Part shown: positions 1 through 6,457 of the stretch, piece after piece
How positions within the stretch are numbered: position 1 is the first letter of the stretch
How the letters are laid out: each line of letters starts with the position of its first letter
Assembly: GCA_047619315.1 (NCBI GenBank)
Contig: JBLHKB010000088.1
Span: forward strand, 1-16,588
Direction of reading: 5' to 3'
DNA: 16,588 nt
Source of the DNA: JBCCRV01 sp047619315
GTDB lineage: Bacteria > Myxococcota_A > Polyangia > Polyangiales > Houyiibacteriaceae
Notes under the pieces: generated by a model
What the model was told of the DNA's origin: nothing
What the model saw: only the letters and a program-made list of their open reading frames with translations
Database searches by the model: none
Position numbers and translations under genes: made by a program

Positions 1-1065
1 AGCATGCGTTCGGTAGAAGATCACCATCGACTCGAGGGACTCGCCCTTGGCCAAGAGTTCATTGGCGCCGCGAACAACGAGGTTCGCTTCGTCTCGTTCA
101 TCACGTGTACGAACGACGAAGACCTTCTCCCCGTCGGCATTGTCCGTCCACATTTCCTTGGGTTCACGGTCCGTGTTGCGTTGGATGACGGCGTGGGCGA
201 TCCGCAAGATGCGTTTCGTGGAGCGATAATTTTGCTCGAGCTTGATGAGCCTCGCGTCCGGATAGAGTCGGCGGAAATCCAGAATGTTGCGTCGGTCGGC
301 GCCACGCCATCCGTAGATACTCTGGTCGTCGTCACCGACCACTGTGAGGTTGCGGTGGATACTGGCGATGGCCGTCACGAGACGAAGTTGGGCGTGGTTG
401 GTGTCCTGGAACTCGTCGACGAGGAGATGGACAAAGCGCCCCGCGATCTGCTCACGGAATCCGTTGTTGTCTTCAAGGGCGCGGACCAAGCGGTAGATAA
501 GGTCACCGAAGTCCAGCGCGCCACAGGCGTCCATACGCTTTTCGTACGCTTTGTAGATCTTGGCGACGATCTCGTCGTAGGCGGTGTCGACGTCGATTTC
601 GTCGGGAGCCTTCATCTCTTGCTTGGCGGCGCCAATGGCATGGGCCATTTGCTTCGGCGCGAAGCGTTTGGGGTCAAGATTGAGGTCGCCGAGGACCCGC
701 TTGAGCATCGCCTTCTGATCAGAGTCGTCGTAGATCGTAAAATCGCGGCGCACCTTGGCCAACTCGGAGTGCCGCCGTAGGAGCCGCGCGCAAGTGGAGT
801 GAAAGGTGCCGATCTGCAGTCTGCCGGCGCCTGGCGACAAGACTTCAAGGCGCTCGCGCATCTCCGCTGCGGCTTTATTGGTGAAGGTGACGCCGCAGAT
901 CTGCCAGGGCTCGACACCGCCCTCCGCCACGAGGTGCGCGATGCGATGGGTGATCACGCGAGTCTTTCCCGAGCCAGCGCCCGCGAAAACGACGAGGGGT
1001 CCTCCGCTGTGAAGCACGGCCTCACGCTGTGGGTCGTTCAGATGTTCGAGGTCGATGCCGGCCAC
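1..1065 (-). CDS. pcrA: UvrD/PcrA-family DNA helicase (SF1A), 3' end cut by window edge
   Basis: ATP-driven 3'-5' single-strand DNA translocase of the UvrD/PcrA/Rep family, acting in repair and in clearing recombinase or stalled forks in the cytoplasm. Reading the minus strand gives 355 open codons with the family motifs in order: Q motif LNDPQREAV (9-17), Walker A AGAGSGKT (28-35), motif Ia VTFTNKAAAEM (59-69), Ib GTFHS (86-90), Walker B DEFQD (217-221), motif III VGDDDQSIYGWRG (about 243-255), motif IV QNYRST (about 277). Motifs V and VI lie beyond the window. The only usable start is GTG at 1065: no ATG, TTG or CTG is in frame in the preceding 55 bases. No clear Shine-Dalgarno is seen. It follows the minus-strand lipoprotein gene after 55 bp and may share its transcript. 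UvrD, PcrA and Rep cannot be told apart without the C-terminus; the symbol is the best guess. Confidence 0.93.
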   Translation of the reverse strand, partial: MAGIDLEHLNDPQREAVLHSGGPLVVFAGAGSGKTRVITHRIAHLVAEGGVEPWQICGVTFTNKAAAEMRERLEVLSPGAGRLQIGTFHSTCARLLRRHSELAKVRRDFTIYDDSDQKAMLKRVLGDLNLDPKRFAPKQMAHAIGAAKQEMKAPDEIDVDTAYDEIVAKIYKAYEKRMDACGALDFGDLIYRLVRALEDNNGFREQIAGRFVHLLVDEFQDTNHAQLRLVTAIASIHRNLTVVGDDDQSIYGWRGADRRNILDFRRLYPDARLIKLEQNYRSTKRILRIAHAVIQRNTDREPKEMWTDNADGEKVFVVRTRDERDEANLVVRGANELLAKGESLESMVIFYRTHA

Positions 1066-1120
1066 GCGGGACCATACGCTATGACAGAGACGTCGTCCGG
1101 CGGGAAAACTCGAATCAGGC

Positions 1121-1753
1121 TCAGCGCACGAAGCTATAGGTGAGAAGTGCGTTTTCAGCGGTGCAGCGGAAGGTGGAGTTGCGTGCACCGGCTGTCCCGG
1201 TCTCCATGACTTGAATTTCGTCGTTCACACGAATACGCAGCCGCCACGAGGTCATCGCGTCGACACCACCGTAGTTGTTGATGCACACAAGGTAGTCTCC
1301 TGACGTTGGCGTGCTGAAGGAGACCCGCTCGGGCCCTCGGAGCAACGTGTCGTCCCTGTCGAGAACACCGTCAAGACCACTAGAGCTGATGGGTGCTTCC
1401 TTGTCGCCATGCCAGATTTCATGGCCGTCCGGCCGCACTACGTGGAGATCAACGTCGCCGTCCTGGTTCCAGTCGAGAAGAAACTCGAGGGGACGGTCCG
1501 AGATGCAGTTGCCACCAATGCAGTCCTCATTGAGATCGCAGATGTTCCCGCAGCTGCTGCAGTTGTTGGGATCGCGATTGAAGTTTACGCAATTCCCCTC
1601 ACACATGTCCGTGCTTCCCTCAGGGCACTGGGCGCCATCGAAGGGACCGCCGTCTCGCTCCGTGGCGATGTCCGGAACCGTGATGCATCCGGCGAGGACA
1701 AGGCATACGAAAGAAAGCTTGCTGTGCACAGCTGCGACGCTAGCATATCGCAT
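1121..1753 (-). CDS. Cys-rich predicted lipoprotein with C-terminal DUF2135-like beta-sandwich
   Basis: Predicted outer-membrane or periplasm-facing lipoprotein, 210 aa, of unknown function. It has a hydrophobic segment ending in lipobox LAGC (20-23). A Cys-rich stretch follows (about 43-83) with the spaced pattern NNCSSCGNIC, like the Stig1-type Cys repeats frequent in myxobacterial lipoproteins. The C-terminal region (about 88-208) begins LDWNQDGDVDLHVVRPDG and includes a DRDDTLLRGPE loop, resembling the DUF2135/YfaP-like beta-sandwich whose usual core is 'DvDLHv.dPnG'. The start is uncertain: ATG at 1753 overlaps the plus-strand gene opposite, while GTG at 1729 would give a tidier signal peptide with the lipobox Cys at residue 15. 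The gene ends 55 bp before the helicase start on the same strand. The Asp-rich loops could bind calcium; that is inference. Confidence 0.8.
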   Translation of the reverse strand: MRYASVAAVHSKLSFVCLVLAGCITVPDIATERDGGPFDGAQCPEGSTDMCEGNCVNFNRDPNNCSSCGNICDLNEDCIGGNCISDRPLEFLLDWNQDGDVDLHVVRPDGHEIWHGDKEAPISSSGLDGVLDRDDTLLRGPERVSFSTPTSGDYLVCINNYGGVDAMTSWRLRIRVNDEIQVMETGTAGARNSTFRCTAENALLTYSFVR

Positions 1754-2494
1754 GATCTTTGCAGCGCGCGCTTCGGGTTTCTTCTTAGCTGGACCCTTGC
1801 GCTCTCAGCTTGCGCGCCCTGCCCAGAGCTCACTCAAATCTTTGGCGTGGAGTGGGAGGAGATGCCCCTTCGCCGTCGCGATGGCTCCATCGTGGAAACC
1901 GTGTACCAGCTTGAGTCCGATGAGTTCCGCGCCGTGCGGACCTGTGGGACTCGCCGCGTTGAGCTCTCTACACCCGTCACTCATGTGTACACCTTCAAAG
2001 TCCTTGAAGGGATGACCCGCACGACGAGCGCCGATGGCTTGTCCTGCAGGAGCACATTCCGCATGGATTCGATCATAGGCTTCGTCCTCGATCCTGACGG
2101 TGAGAATCTGTACGCCCGAACGGTACAGGGTGGCATGGATGTCATCTTTCCTCTGGAACCGTACACCGCAGTGAACGGAATCTTCGGTGGCCGCAGATTC
2201 ACCGAGCTGGACGATGAGGAAGGCGAAGATGTGATCAATTGGTTCTTCACACCACAGTTCCTTCTCTCCAAGGCGGAATGCTCCAACGGGATCAGCTCCA
2301 CGGTCGTGATTCCTATCGAAATTGGGCACAATTTCATCGTTGAAGGGACCGTTCGCTCCAGGGATGGTGACTGCGAGCTGGAGTTTCTCGACGGGGTCTA
2401 TCGCTACTACCCTGAAGTGGCCGGCGAGTTGCTTCTTGAGCGTGTAAACGGAAGCCGAATCTTGCTGACACCGGTGTCTGACACTCAAGAATGA
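1724..2494 (+). CDS. predicted lipoprotein, unrecognised; start or frame uncertain
   Basis: An unrecognised exported protein. The frame ending at TGA 2492-2494 carries a short hydrophobic run FLLSWTLALSAC that looks like a lipoprotein signal with lipobox LSAC. About 225 residues follow, rich in acidic residues and beta-type segments, with no family recognised. The in-frame start used here (GTG 1724) gives an odd leader containing two Asp, two His and two Cys. An ATG at 1752 sits ideally for a signal peptide but is one frame off; one extra base in the cgggtttctt stretch near 1763-1772 would join the two and give MIFAARASGF followed by LLSWTLALSAC. The gene may therefore carry a frameshift, real or sequencing-derived. 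Open frame upstream of 1724 is the shadow of the minus-strand lipoprotein gene. A GC-rich hairpin follows the stop. Confidence 0.6.
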   Translation: MHSCDASISHDLCSARFGFLLSWTLALSACAPCPELTQIFGVEWEEMPLRRRDGSIVETVYQLESDEFRAVRTCGTRRVELSTPVTHVYTFKVLEGMTRTTSADGLSCRSTFRMDSIIGFVLDPDGENLYARTVQGGMDVIFPLEPYTAVNGIFGGRRFTELDDEEGEDVINWFFTPQFLLSKAECSNGISSTVVIPIEIGHNFIVEGTVRSRDGDCELEFLDGVYRYYPEVAGELLLERVNGSRILLTPVSDTQE

Positions 2495-2495
2495 G

Positions 2496-2519
2496 CTTTG
2501 GCCCGGAAAGGGCACAAAG
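2496..2519 (+). terminator. stem-loop after the lipoprotein stop codon, possible weak terminator
   Basis: CTTTGGCCC (2496-2504) pairs with GGGC-A-CAAAG (2510-2519): nine base pairs with one bulged A and a GGAAA loop, starting two bases after the stop codon at 2494. There is no T tract, so classic intrinsic termination is doubtful. It also sits in the presumed leader of the sigma-factor gene and could act there instead. Confidence 0.35.
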
Positions 2520-2544
2520 ACTCAAGTCCATGCTATGAAGGCGC

Positions 2545-3318
2545 ATGGAATCGGCGGCGGCGGAGCGGTCCGAAGAGGACGAGCCCGAGGGTCTCGGAGG
2601 AGGCACGGGCGATAATTCGACCTCGGATGCGCCTGAGGCGAAGTCCGAGGTGAATGAAGCGACACCTGTGCCGTCAAAAGCTGTGAAGACAAAGACCACC
2701 GCCGCGGATCGAGAGCGCGACCGGGAGCTGGTACGAGCCGTTCAACGTGGTGACACCAACTCCTTTCGACAGCTCTTCGACCGATATCATCGGCGGGCCT
2801 ACGCGGTGGCTTTTGGCGTCGTTAAGAATCAACAAGATGCCCTCGATATCGTTCAGGAGGGCTTCATCAAAGTCCACCGACACATCGCGAACTTTCAGGG
2901 CACTAGCAGTTTCTACACTTGGCTCTATCGAATCATCATGAACCTCTCCATCGACCACGTACGGCGCAACAAGAAAGGGCGGAACCTCGACTATGACGAC
3001 CGCGTGCGTCGTGACGAGGAAGATGTCGCAGGAGATGGCGCGATTCTGCCATCCATTCTCAACTCGAACCCGAGCAAATCGGTGCTTCGAAAAGAGCTGT
3101 CTACAGCGATTCAGGCAGCCCTCGGCGAACTGCCGGAACATCACCGCGCCGTCATCGTGCTGCGCGAAGTGGAGGGTCTCTCTTACGAAGAGATGGCCCG
3201 CATTCTCGAGGTGCCGAAGGGCACCATCATGAGTCGCCTCTTCCACGCGCGACGAAAGATGCAAGAAGCTCTGGCGCCTTACCTTCAGGGCGACCTCGAC
3301 ATCCGGGAATCAAAATGA
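2545..3318 (+). CDS. ECF-like sigma-70 family RNA polymerase sigma factor with acidic N-terminal extension
   Basis: Directs RNA polymerase to a dedicated promoter set, probably for an envelope or stress response. It has 257 aa. Residues 1-55 are an acidic, Pro/Ser/Thr-rich tail not found in short ECF factors. Region 2 spans about 60-142, with DALDIVQEGFIKVHRHI at 98-114 and WLYRIIMNLSIDHVRR at 126-141 (the -10 recognition part). Region 4 spans about 185-243, with LPEHHRAVIVLREVEGLSYE and the helix-turn-helix EEMARILEVPKGTIMSRLFH. Region 3 is missing, as expected for group IV factors. ATG 2545 lies three bases after an AAGG, a rather short spacing. The stop overlaps the next gene's ATG by 4 bp, so the two products are probably made together. 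The extension may be regulatory; no processing site is evident. Confidence 0.92.
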   Translation: MESAAAERSEEDEPEGLGGGTGDNSTSDAPEAKSEVNEATPVPSKAVKTKTTAADRERDRELVRAVQRGDTNSFRQLFDRYHRRAYAVAFGVVKNQQDALDIVQEGFIKVHRHIANFQGTSSFYTWLYRIIMNLSIDHVRRNKKGRNLDYDDRVRRDEEDVAGDGAILPSILNSNPSKSVLRKELSTAIQAALGELPEHHRAVIVLREVEGLSYEEMARILEVPKGTIMSRLFHARRKMQEALAPYLQGDLDIRESK

Positions 3319-3881
3319 CTACACCCGAACAAGAAGAGTACATCGACGACGACAAGCTCCAGCGCCTCTTTGATGGCGACCTGACGGAGGGCGAAGAGAA
3401 GATCTTGCGCCGCGACGTTGCAAAGTCGGAGATGGAACAGGCCCGCGTGGCCCAGCTGGACCGTTTGGGCGACCTGATTCGCCTCTCCGGCGAAGAGGTC
3501 GGCGTGGACATTGACTCCGGCGCACTCTTCGCGCGTATTCAAGAAGGCGTTGCCGCCGACAAGAGCCCACGTTTGGAGCTCATAGGAAACCAGCCGAAGC
3601 GTCAGCGCACCATCGGTGTGGTGGCTGTAGGGTTTGCGATGGCTGCCGCCGTCGCTCTCGTCTTCTACCTCATGCCGGGGGCCGATCCGACGATCGCCGC
3701 CAACCCCATGGACGACAATCGCGAGGTCCTCGTGGAAAACAACCTCCCCATGGTCGAAATTCACCCGCCGGCGGGCTCTGCTGTCGAACAAGTTGATTTT
3801 GGTTCGAATACGGGGACCGTTTTCGAGGTCGAAGGAGCACAAGGTCAGCCCCTAGCGGTTGTCTGGATTTCCGAGGAGTAG
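3315..3881 (+). CDS. single-pass membrane protein, probable anti-sigma factor without zinc motif
   Basis: Likely holds the upstream sigma factor at the membrane until a signal is received. Position (ATGA overlap with the sigma gene) and shape support this. The acidic N-terminal region has DDKLQRLFDGDLTEGEEKIL at 12-31, similar in pattern to the 'yldGeLs..e' start of zf-HC2 anti-sigma domains. A helical region follows, then one hydrophobic span (about 100-119, IGVVAVGFAMAAAVALVFYL) preceded by the positive run PKRQR, and an outside domain of about 65 residues. The protein has no cysteine, so the HxxxCxxC zinc site of classic ZAS anti-sigma factors is absent. The C-terminal 155-188 looks like a small beta domain. 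The sigma-binding role is inferred from context. Confidence 0.72.
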   Translation: MTTPEQEEYIDDDKLQRLFDGDLTEGEEKILRRDVAKSEMEQARVAQLDRLGDLIRLSGEEVGVDIDSGALFARIQEGVAADKSPRLELIGNQPKRQRTIGVVAVGFAMAAAVALVFYLMPGADPTIAANPMDDNREVLVENNLPMVEIHPPAGSAVEQVDFGSNTGTVFEVEGAQGQPLAVVWISEE

Positions 3882-3884
3882 GCC

Positions 3885-4340
3885 ATGAACCGAGCTATCA
3901 CCATCACGAGTCTTGCGATTGCACTCAGCGTCAGCTTTGCAGCCCCTGCGTTCGCGCAGGCACCGGTGCAGACGGAAGTCGTGGTCATCCTCGCGAAGGA
4001 AGCCGCTGGCACCATCGATCCGAGCTTGGAGTCGATGACAGCGTTGCAGCGCGCGCCCTTCAACGCGTTTCGCACGATGACGATCCTCGACCGCAAGAAC
4101 GAGCGTCTTCGAGCGGGCCGCGACCAAGACATTCGCTTGCCAAACGGCCGCACCCTTCGAGTACAGCTTCAGCGGGTCATGCCTGACGGACGCTACCGCG
4201 TTCGCGTGTCCATCGATCGACCTGAAGCTGAGGCGTACCTGCCGCTACTTCAGGTCGTGGCTTCGCCAGGCGACCCCTTCTTCGTCGCTGGCCAGAGTCA
4301 CGATGGCGGAACGCTCGTCATTGGCATCACGCTGAACTGA
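3885..4340 (+). CDS. small secreted protein of unknown function, third gene of the sigma-factor set
   Basis: 151 aa with a clear Sec signal peptide: N-terminal MNRA, a hydrophobic core to about residue 21, and likely cleavage after AFA (about 22-24). The mature part is about 127 aa, basic, with beta-rich segments such as RTLRVQLQRVMPDGRYRVRVS. No family is recognised and there are no cysteines in the mature protein. It starts three bases after the anti-sigma stop, with a good ribosome site GAGGAG at 3873-3878 (six bases before ATG) that overlaps the preceding stop codon. Its place suggests a periplasmic partner of the anti-sigma outer domain, either a sensor or a negative regulator; this is inference from order only. 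Confidence 0.82.
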   Translation: MNRAITITSLAIALSVSFAAPAFAQAPVQTEVVVILAKEAAGTIDPSLESMTALQRAPFNAFRTMTILDRKNERLRAGRDQDIRLPNGRTLRVQLQRVMPDGRYRVRVSIDRPEAEAYLPLLQVVASPGDPFFVAGQSHDGGTLVIGITLN

Positions 4341-4359
4341 GCGACCAAAACTGCTCAGT
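4336..4359. terminator. inverted repeat between converging gene sets, weak terminator candidate
   Basis: ACTGAGC (4336-4342) and GCTCAGT (4353-4359) form a perfect 7-bp stem with a 10-base loop. It contains the stop codon of the secreted-protein gene on the plus strand and that of a possible small gene on the minus strand. No T tract follows on either side, so termination is only possible, not shown. Confidence 0.3.
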
Positions 4360-4465
4360 GGGCGTCGTACACGGCGTCTCGTTGGCTGTCGCCTTGAGCG
4401 CGCGCCTGCCTTTCATGGGACATCCACAGACGAAGTTTGATACCGGTCCAAGCGCCGGAGAGCAT
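4355..4465 (-). CDS. possible 36-codon small gene downstream of the Rrf2 regulator
   Basis: Minus-strand reading frame from ATG 4465 to TGA 4355-4357, 36 codons, beginning MLSGAWTGIKLRLWMSHERQ and ending in a polar tail. About two thirds of third positions are G or C, in line with genes around it, and it fills most of the gap between the Rrf2 regulator and the converging sigma operon. The first 15 residues could form an amphipathic helix. The same frame stays open upstream through 4494 without another good start. No Shine-Dalgarno is visible before the ATG. It may be a real small protein co-transcribed with the regulator or chance; no family is recognised. Confidence 0.27.
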   Translation of the reverse strand: MLSGAWTGIKLRLWMSHERQARAQGDSQRDAVYDAH

Positions 4466-4494
4466 ACCAACTGGTGCGCCGTAGTCGACGCCTC

Positions 4495-4929
4495 TTAGAG
4501 TTTCGCCTTTCGCGGTGCGAGGGAGAGAAGCTTCTTTGTTTGTTGGGTGACCAGACTCGCGAGGGTGATTTCCGCGAGGGATTCAAGGAAGGCGTCACGT
4601 GCCAGTTGGAGCGCTCTCTCAAGATTGCAGTTGCCGTTCAGCAGACATTGTCCGTCATCACGAAAGCACTCCGCGAGATCGAAGGCCTCGAAGCAGCGAA
4701 TGACCTCCGCGACTGAGATGCTCTCCGCAGGTCTGGCAAGGGTCGTGAGCTTTCCACGCCCTCGCTTCGCGTCGACAAAGCCGGCGCCAGAAAGGGTCTG
4801 CATCACCTTGGCCATATGGGAGGGTGAGATCCCGTGAACCTGAGCGATCTCTGACGGCGTGGCCCCTACGCTGTCCGCCAAGTACATGAGTGCCCGAAGT
4901 GCGTAGTCAGTACGTTGCTGAAGTCTCAT
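4495..4929 (-). CDS. nsrR: Rrf2-family Fe-S transcription regulator, NsrR-like
   Basis: Probable nitric-oxide-sensing repressor. The 144-aa protein opens with the family hallmark MRLQQRTDYALRALMYLA. It has a winged helix-turn-helix (about 24-60: TPSEIAQVHGISPSHMAKVM) and a C-terminal cysteine cluster at 88, 95 and 101 (ECFRDDGQCLLNGNC), the usual ligands of a 4Fe-4S or 2Fe-2S cluster. The segment after it (LERALQLARDAFLESLAEITLASL) follows the NsrR pattern in which the third Cys precedes a long helix and 'TLadL'. An extra Cys79 is present. It is divergent from a truncated-globin gene across a 37-bp gap, the expected arrangement for a regulator controlling its neighbour and itself. IscR or another Rrf2 type is possible, but the neighbours favour an NO sensor. 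Confidence 0.8.
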   Translation of the reverse strand: MRLQQRTDYALRALMYLADSVGATPSEIAQVHGISPSHMAKVMQTLSGAGFVDAKRGRGKLTTLARPAESISVAEVIRCFEAFDLAECFRDDGQCLLNGNCNLERALQLARDAFLESLAEITLASLVTQQTKKLLSLAPRKAKL

Positions 4930-4931
4930 GC

Positions 4932-4979
4932 TTGATCTTTGAGGAGATGGTTCTAAAATAGGAACAATGAGTTCTCATT
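4932..4979 (+). promoter_or_regulatory. putative promoter and Rrf2 operator region for the globin gene
   Basis: TTGATC (4932-4937) and TAAAAT (4954-4959) form a -35/-10 pair with a 16-base spacer facing the globin gene. Overlapping inverted repeats cover the -10 and the start codon: GTTC (4950-4953), GAAC (4962-4965) and GTTC (4971-4974) alternate in orientation, and AATGAG-TT-CTCATT (4966-4979) is a perfect palindrome. A dimeric repressor bound here would block RNA polymerase and could also control the divergent regulator gene. The sites do not clearly match the enterobacterial NsrR half-site AAGATGCATTT, so operator identity is inferred. Confidence 0.45.
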
Positions 4980-5374
4980 TTATTCTGAGCCGAGAGATGC
5001 GCAAGTCCTTTGATGACGTCTCCATTGAGAAGCTCGTTCGTGGTTTCTACGCACAAGTGCGCGACGATGAAGAGATCGGGCCGATTTTTGCGCGCCGAAT
5101 CGATGACTGGGAACCGCACTTGAAGCGAATGATGGCTTTTTGGACGACGATCCTCCGAGGGGAAGCTGCATATCAATATGGACCCAAAGGTCCACCACCG
5201 GCCATCCACCGCGGAATTCCAGAGCTTCGACTCGAACACTTCGAGCGATGGCTTGCGCTCTTCCGAGGGGTGGCCACAAGCGTGTTCCCCACCGACGCCG
5301 CCTCGTTCGTCATCGGCCGCGCTGAAGGAATGGGACGCGCGCTTTCGGCCCACCTCCGAACCGATCACCACTAA
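4967..5374 (+). CDS. group III truncated haemoglobin
   Basis: Small haem protein that binds O2/NO, likely for nitric-oxide detoxification or nitrosative-stress tolerance in the cytoplasm. The 135-aa length fits. Group III features are visible: FYAQVR with Tyr28 (B10), GPIFARRIDDWEPHL with His51 (E7), AFWTTILRG (58-65), IHRG with His81 as likely proximal haem ligand (F8), and HFERWLALF with Trp95 (G8). The order and spacing resemble Campylobacter Ctb. ATG 4967 has only a close AGGA (4960-4963, three bases away) and lies seven bases after a good -10 box, so the mRNA may be nearly leaderless; Met11 is an alternative start. The stop codon overlaps the ribosome site of the next gene, so the two are probably co-transcribed and repressed by the divergent Rrf2 protein. 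Confidence 0.88.
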   Translation: MSSHFILSREMRKSFDDVSIEKLVRGFYAQVRDDEEIGPIFARRIDDWEPHLKRMMAFWTTILRGEAAYQYGPKGPPPAIHRGIPELRLEHFERWLALFRGVATSVFPTDAASFVIGRAEGMGRALSAHLRTDHH

Positions 5375-5385
5375 GGAGTTACGAA

Positions 5386-5640
5386 ATGGAGCCCTACAAA
5401 ACACTTCGCTTCGATGAGGGAAAGATCCCGGAAGGATTGATGCGCGAACACTCGCTCAAGGCAGGTGTTCGGGGAGAGCTTCGCGTCACTCGCGGCGATC
5501 TCACGTTTGTCGACGAGAGTGGAAAAAGAACACAGCTCTCCCGAGGGCAGGTCATGTTTGTGGCTCCCGAATCTCCACACCATCTCGAAGAAGCCGAAGG
5601 TGCCGCCATTGAAATCGACTTCTTTCGTGTTGGTGGATAG
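5386..5640 (+). CDS. YeaR/TehB-like cupin (DUF1971), small cytoplasmic protein
   Basis: 84-aa single-domain cupin of the DUF1971 type, also found in E. coli YeaR and at the N-terminus of some TehB proteins. Recognised from IPEGLMREHSLKAGVRGELR (about 14-33), the turn TRGDLTFVDESGKR (35-48) and the end VAPESPHHLEEAEGAAIEID, where two adjacent His may bind metal. Its reaction is unknown. In E. coli, yeaR is a nitrate/NO-induced gene repressed by NsrR, which fits its place beside an NsrR-like regulator and a globin. It starts 11 bp after the globin stop with a strong AAGGAG site at 5373-5378, seven bases before ATG. Members of this family are usually about 90-120 aa, so this is a compact one. 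Confidence 0.85.
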   Translation: MEPYKTLRFDEGKIPEGLMREHSLKAGVRGELRVTRGDLTFVDESGKRTQLSRGQVMFVAPESPHHLEEAEGAAIEIDFFRVGG

Positions 5641-5644
5641 GAGG
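5639..5644 (+). promoter_or_regulatory. ribosome binding site of trmH with unusually long spacing
   Basis: AGGAGG overlaps the cupin stop codon (5638-5640) and lies 13 bases before the GTG start at 5658, longer than the usual 5-9. No other start codon is in frame between them. The position suggests coupling of trmH to the preceding gene. Confidence 0.5.
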
Positions 5645-5657
5645 CTATAAGCCGGCT

Positions 5658-6344
5658 GTGCGACGCAGAAACCCGGATGCCTTTGAGCCTGAGCTTGGCA
5701 TACCCGTTCTCCCAGGAAGCCCTTCGGACATCGTTCGGATTCTAGGAGGAGTCATCACGGACGCCCGCCTTGAACGTGTGCGTCGCATCGCAGCCAGCCG
5801 TACGAGACGAGTCATTCCTGTTCTTGAGGGGCTCACGGATCCGCACAACGGCTCGGCCATCCTTCGTTCCGCAGATGCTTTTGGCATCGCTGAGGTGCAC
5901 ATCGTGCCAGGGCCGAACGGCTTTTACGCGGGGAGCACCGTAGCAAAGGGCACGACGCAGTGGCTGGACCTGCAGCCTCATGAAACCAGCGAAGCTTGTG
6001 CGGACGCACTGACGAGCGCCGGCTATGCGATCTACGCGGCGTCGATGGAAGGTGAAGCGAGGCTTGAAGACTTGGCGAAGCTCGACAAGGTGGCCATCGT
6101 CTTTGGCAATGAGCACAGCGGGCCGTCCGCGGCGATGCGGGAGCGGGCGACCGGGACGTATGCGATTCCGATGCGCGGCTTCGTCGAAAGCCTCAATGTG
6201 TCTGTCGCGGCGGCCATTACGCTGCACGGCGTCGTCGCAGACCGGCCCAGCGAGTTGAGCGAGGTGGAGCAGGAGTTGCTGGTGGCGCGAATGCTCTTTC
6301 GAACGGTTCCCGATGCCGTTGAGATTCTAGCGAATCGCCTCTAG
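5658..6344 (+). CDS. trmH: tRNA (guanosine-2'-O-)-methyltransferase TrmH (SpoU/SPOUT family)
   Basis: Transfers a methyl group from S-adenosylmethionine to the 2'-OH of G18 in the tRNA D-loop. The 228-aa length nearly equals E. coli TrmH (229). All three SpoU motifs are present: motif 1 DPHNGSAILRSADAFG (61-76, with Asn64 and the catalytic-type Arg70), motif 2 VFGNEHSGPS (148-157, Glu152) and motif 3 IPMRGFVESLNVSVAAAI (170-187, Ser178 and Asn180), which form the knotted cofactor site. The short N-terminal and C-terminal helical extensions typical of TrmH, rather than the longer RNA-binding domain of RlmB, support the assignment. The start is GTG 5658. It lies 17 bp after the cupin gene and may be read through from the NO module, although its own function is housekeeping. 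Confidence 0.9.
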   Translation: MRRRNPDAFEPELGIPVLPGSPSDIVRILGGVITDARLERVRRIAASRTRRVIPVLEGLTDPHNGSAILRSADAFGIAEVHIVPGPNGFYAGSTVAKGTTQWLDLQPHETSEACADALTSAGYAIYAASMEGEARLEDLAKLDKVAIVFGNEHSGPSAAMRERATGTYAIPMRGFVESLNVSVAAAITLHGVVADRPSELSEVEQELLVARMLFRTVPDAVEILANRL

Positions 6345-6457
6345 TCGTTGATGGATAAGTCAGGGTGCACGCCAGGACGCCGACAAACGAGTCCCGTTTA
6401 CCCTCATTCGTGCGGGCTGCACCGTGTGCACTCACGTCGGCGATTCGTATGGGAATG

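Noticed and set aside
4..780. Long plus-strand open frame opposite the helicase gene
   Set aside because: The minus strand in this interval carries all SF1 helicase motifs in order; the plus frame is its GC-driven shadow.
1409..1723. Upstream extension of the plus-strand lipoprotein frame
   Set aside because: It lies antisense to the lipoprotein gene on the minus strand and shows no signal peptide or domain; the exported leader begins only after about 1750.
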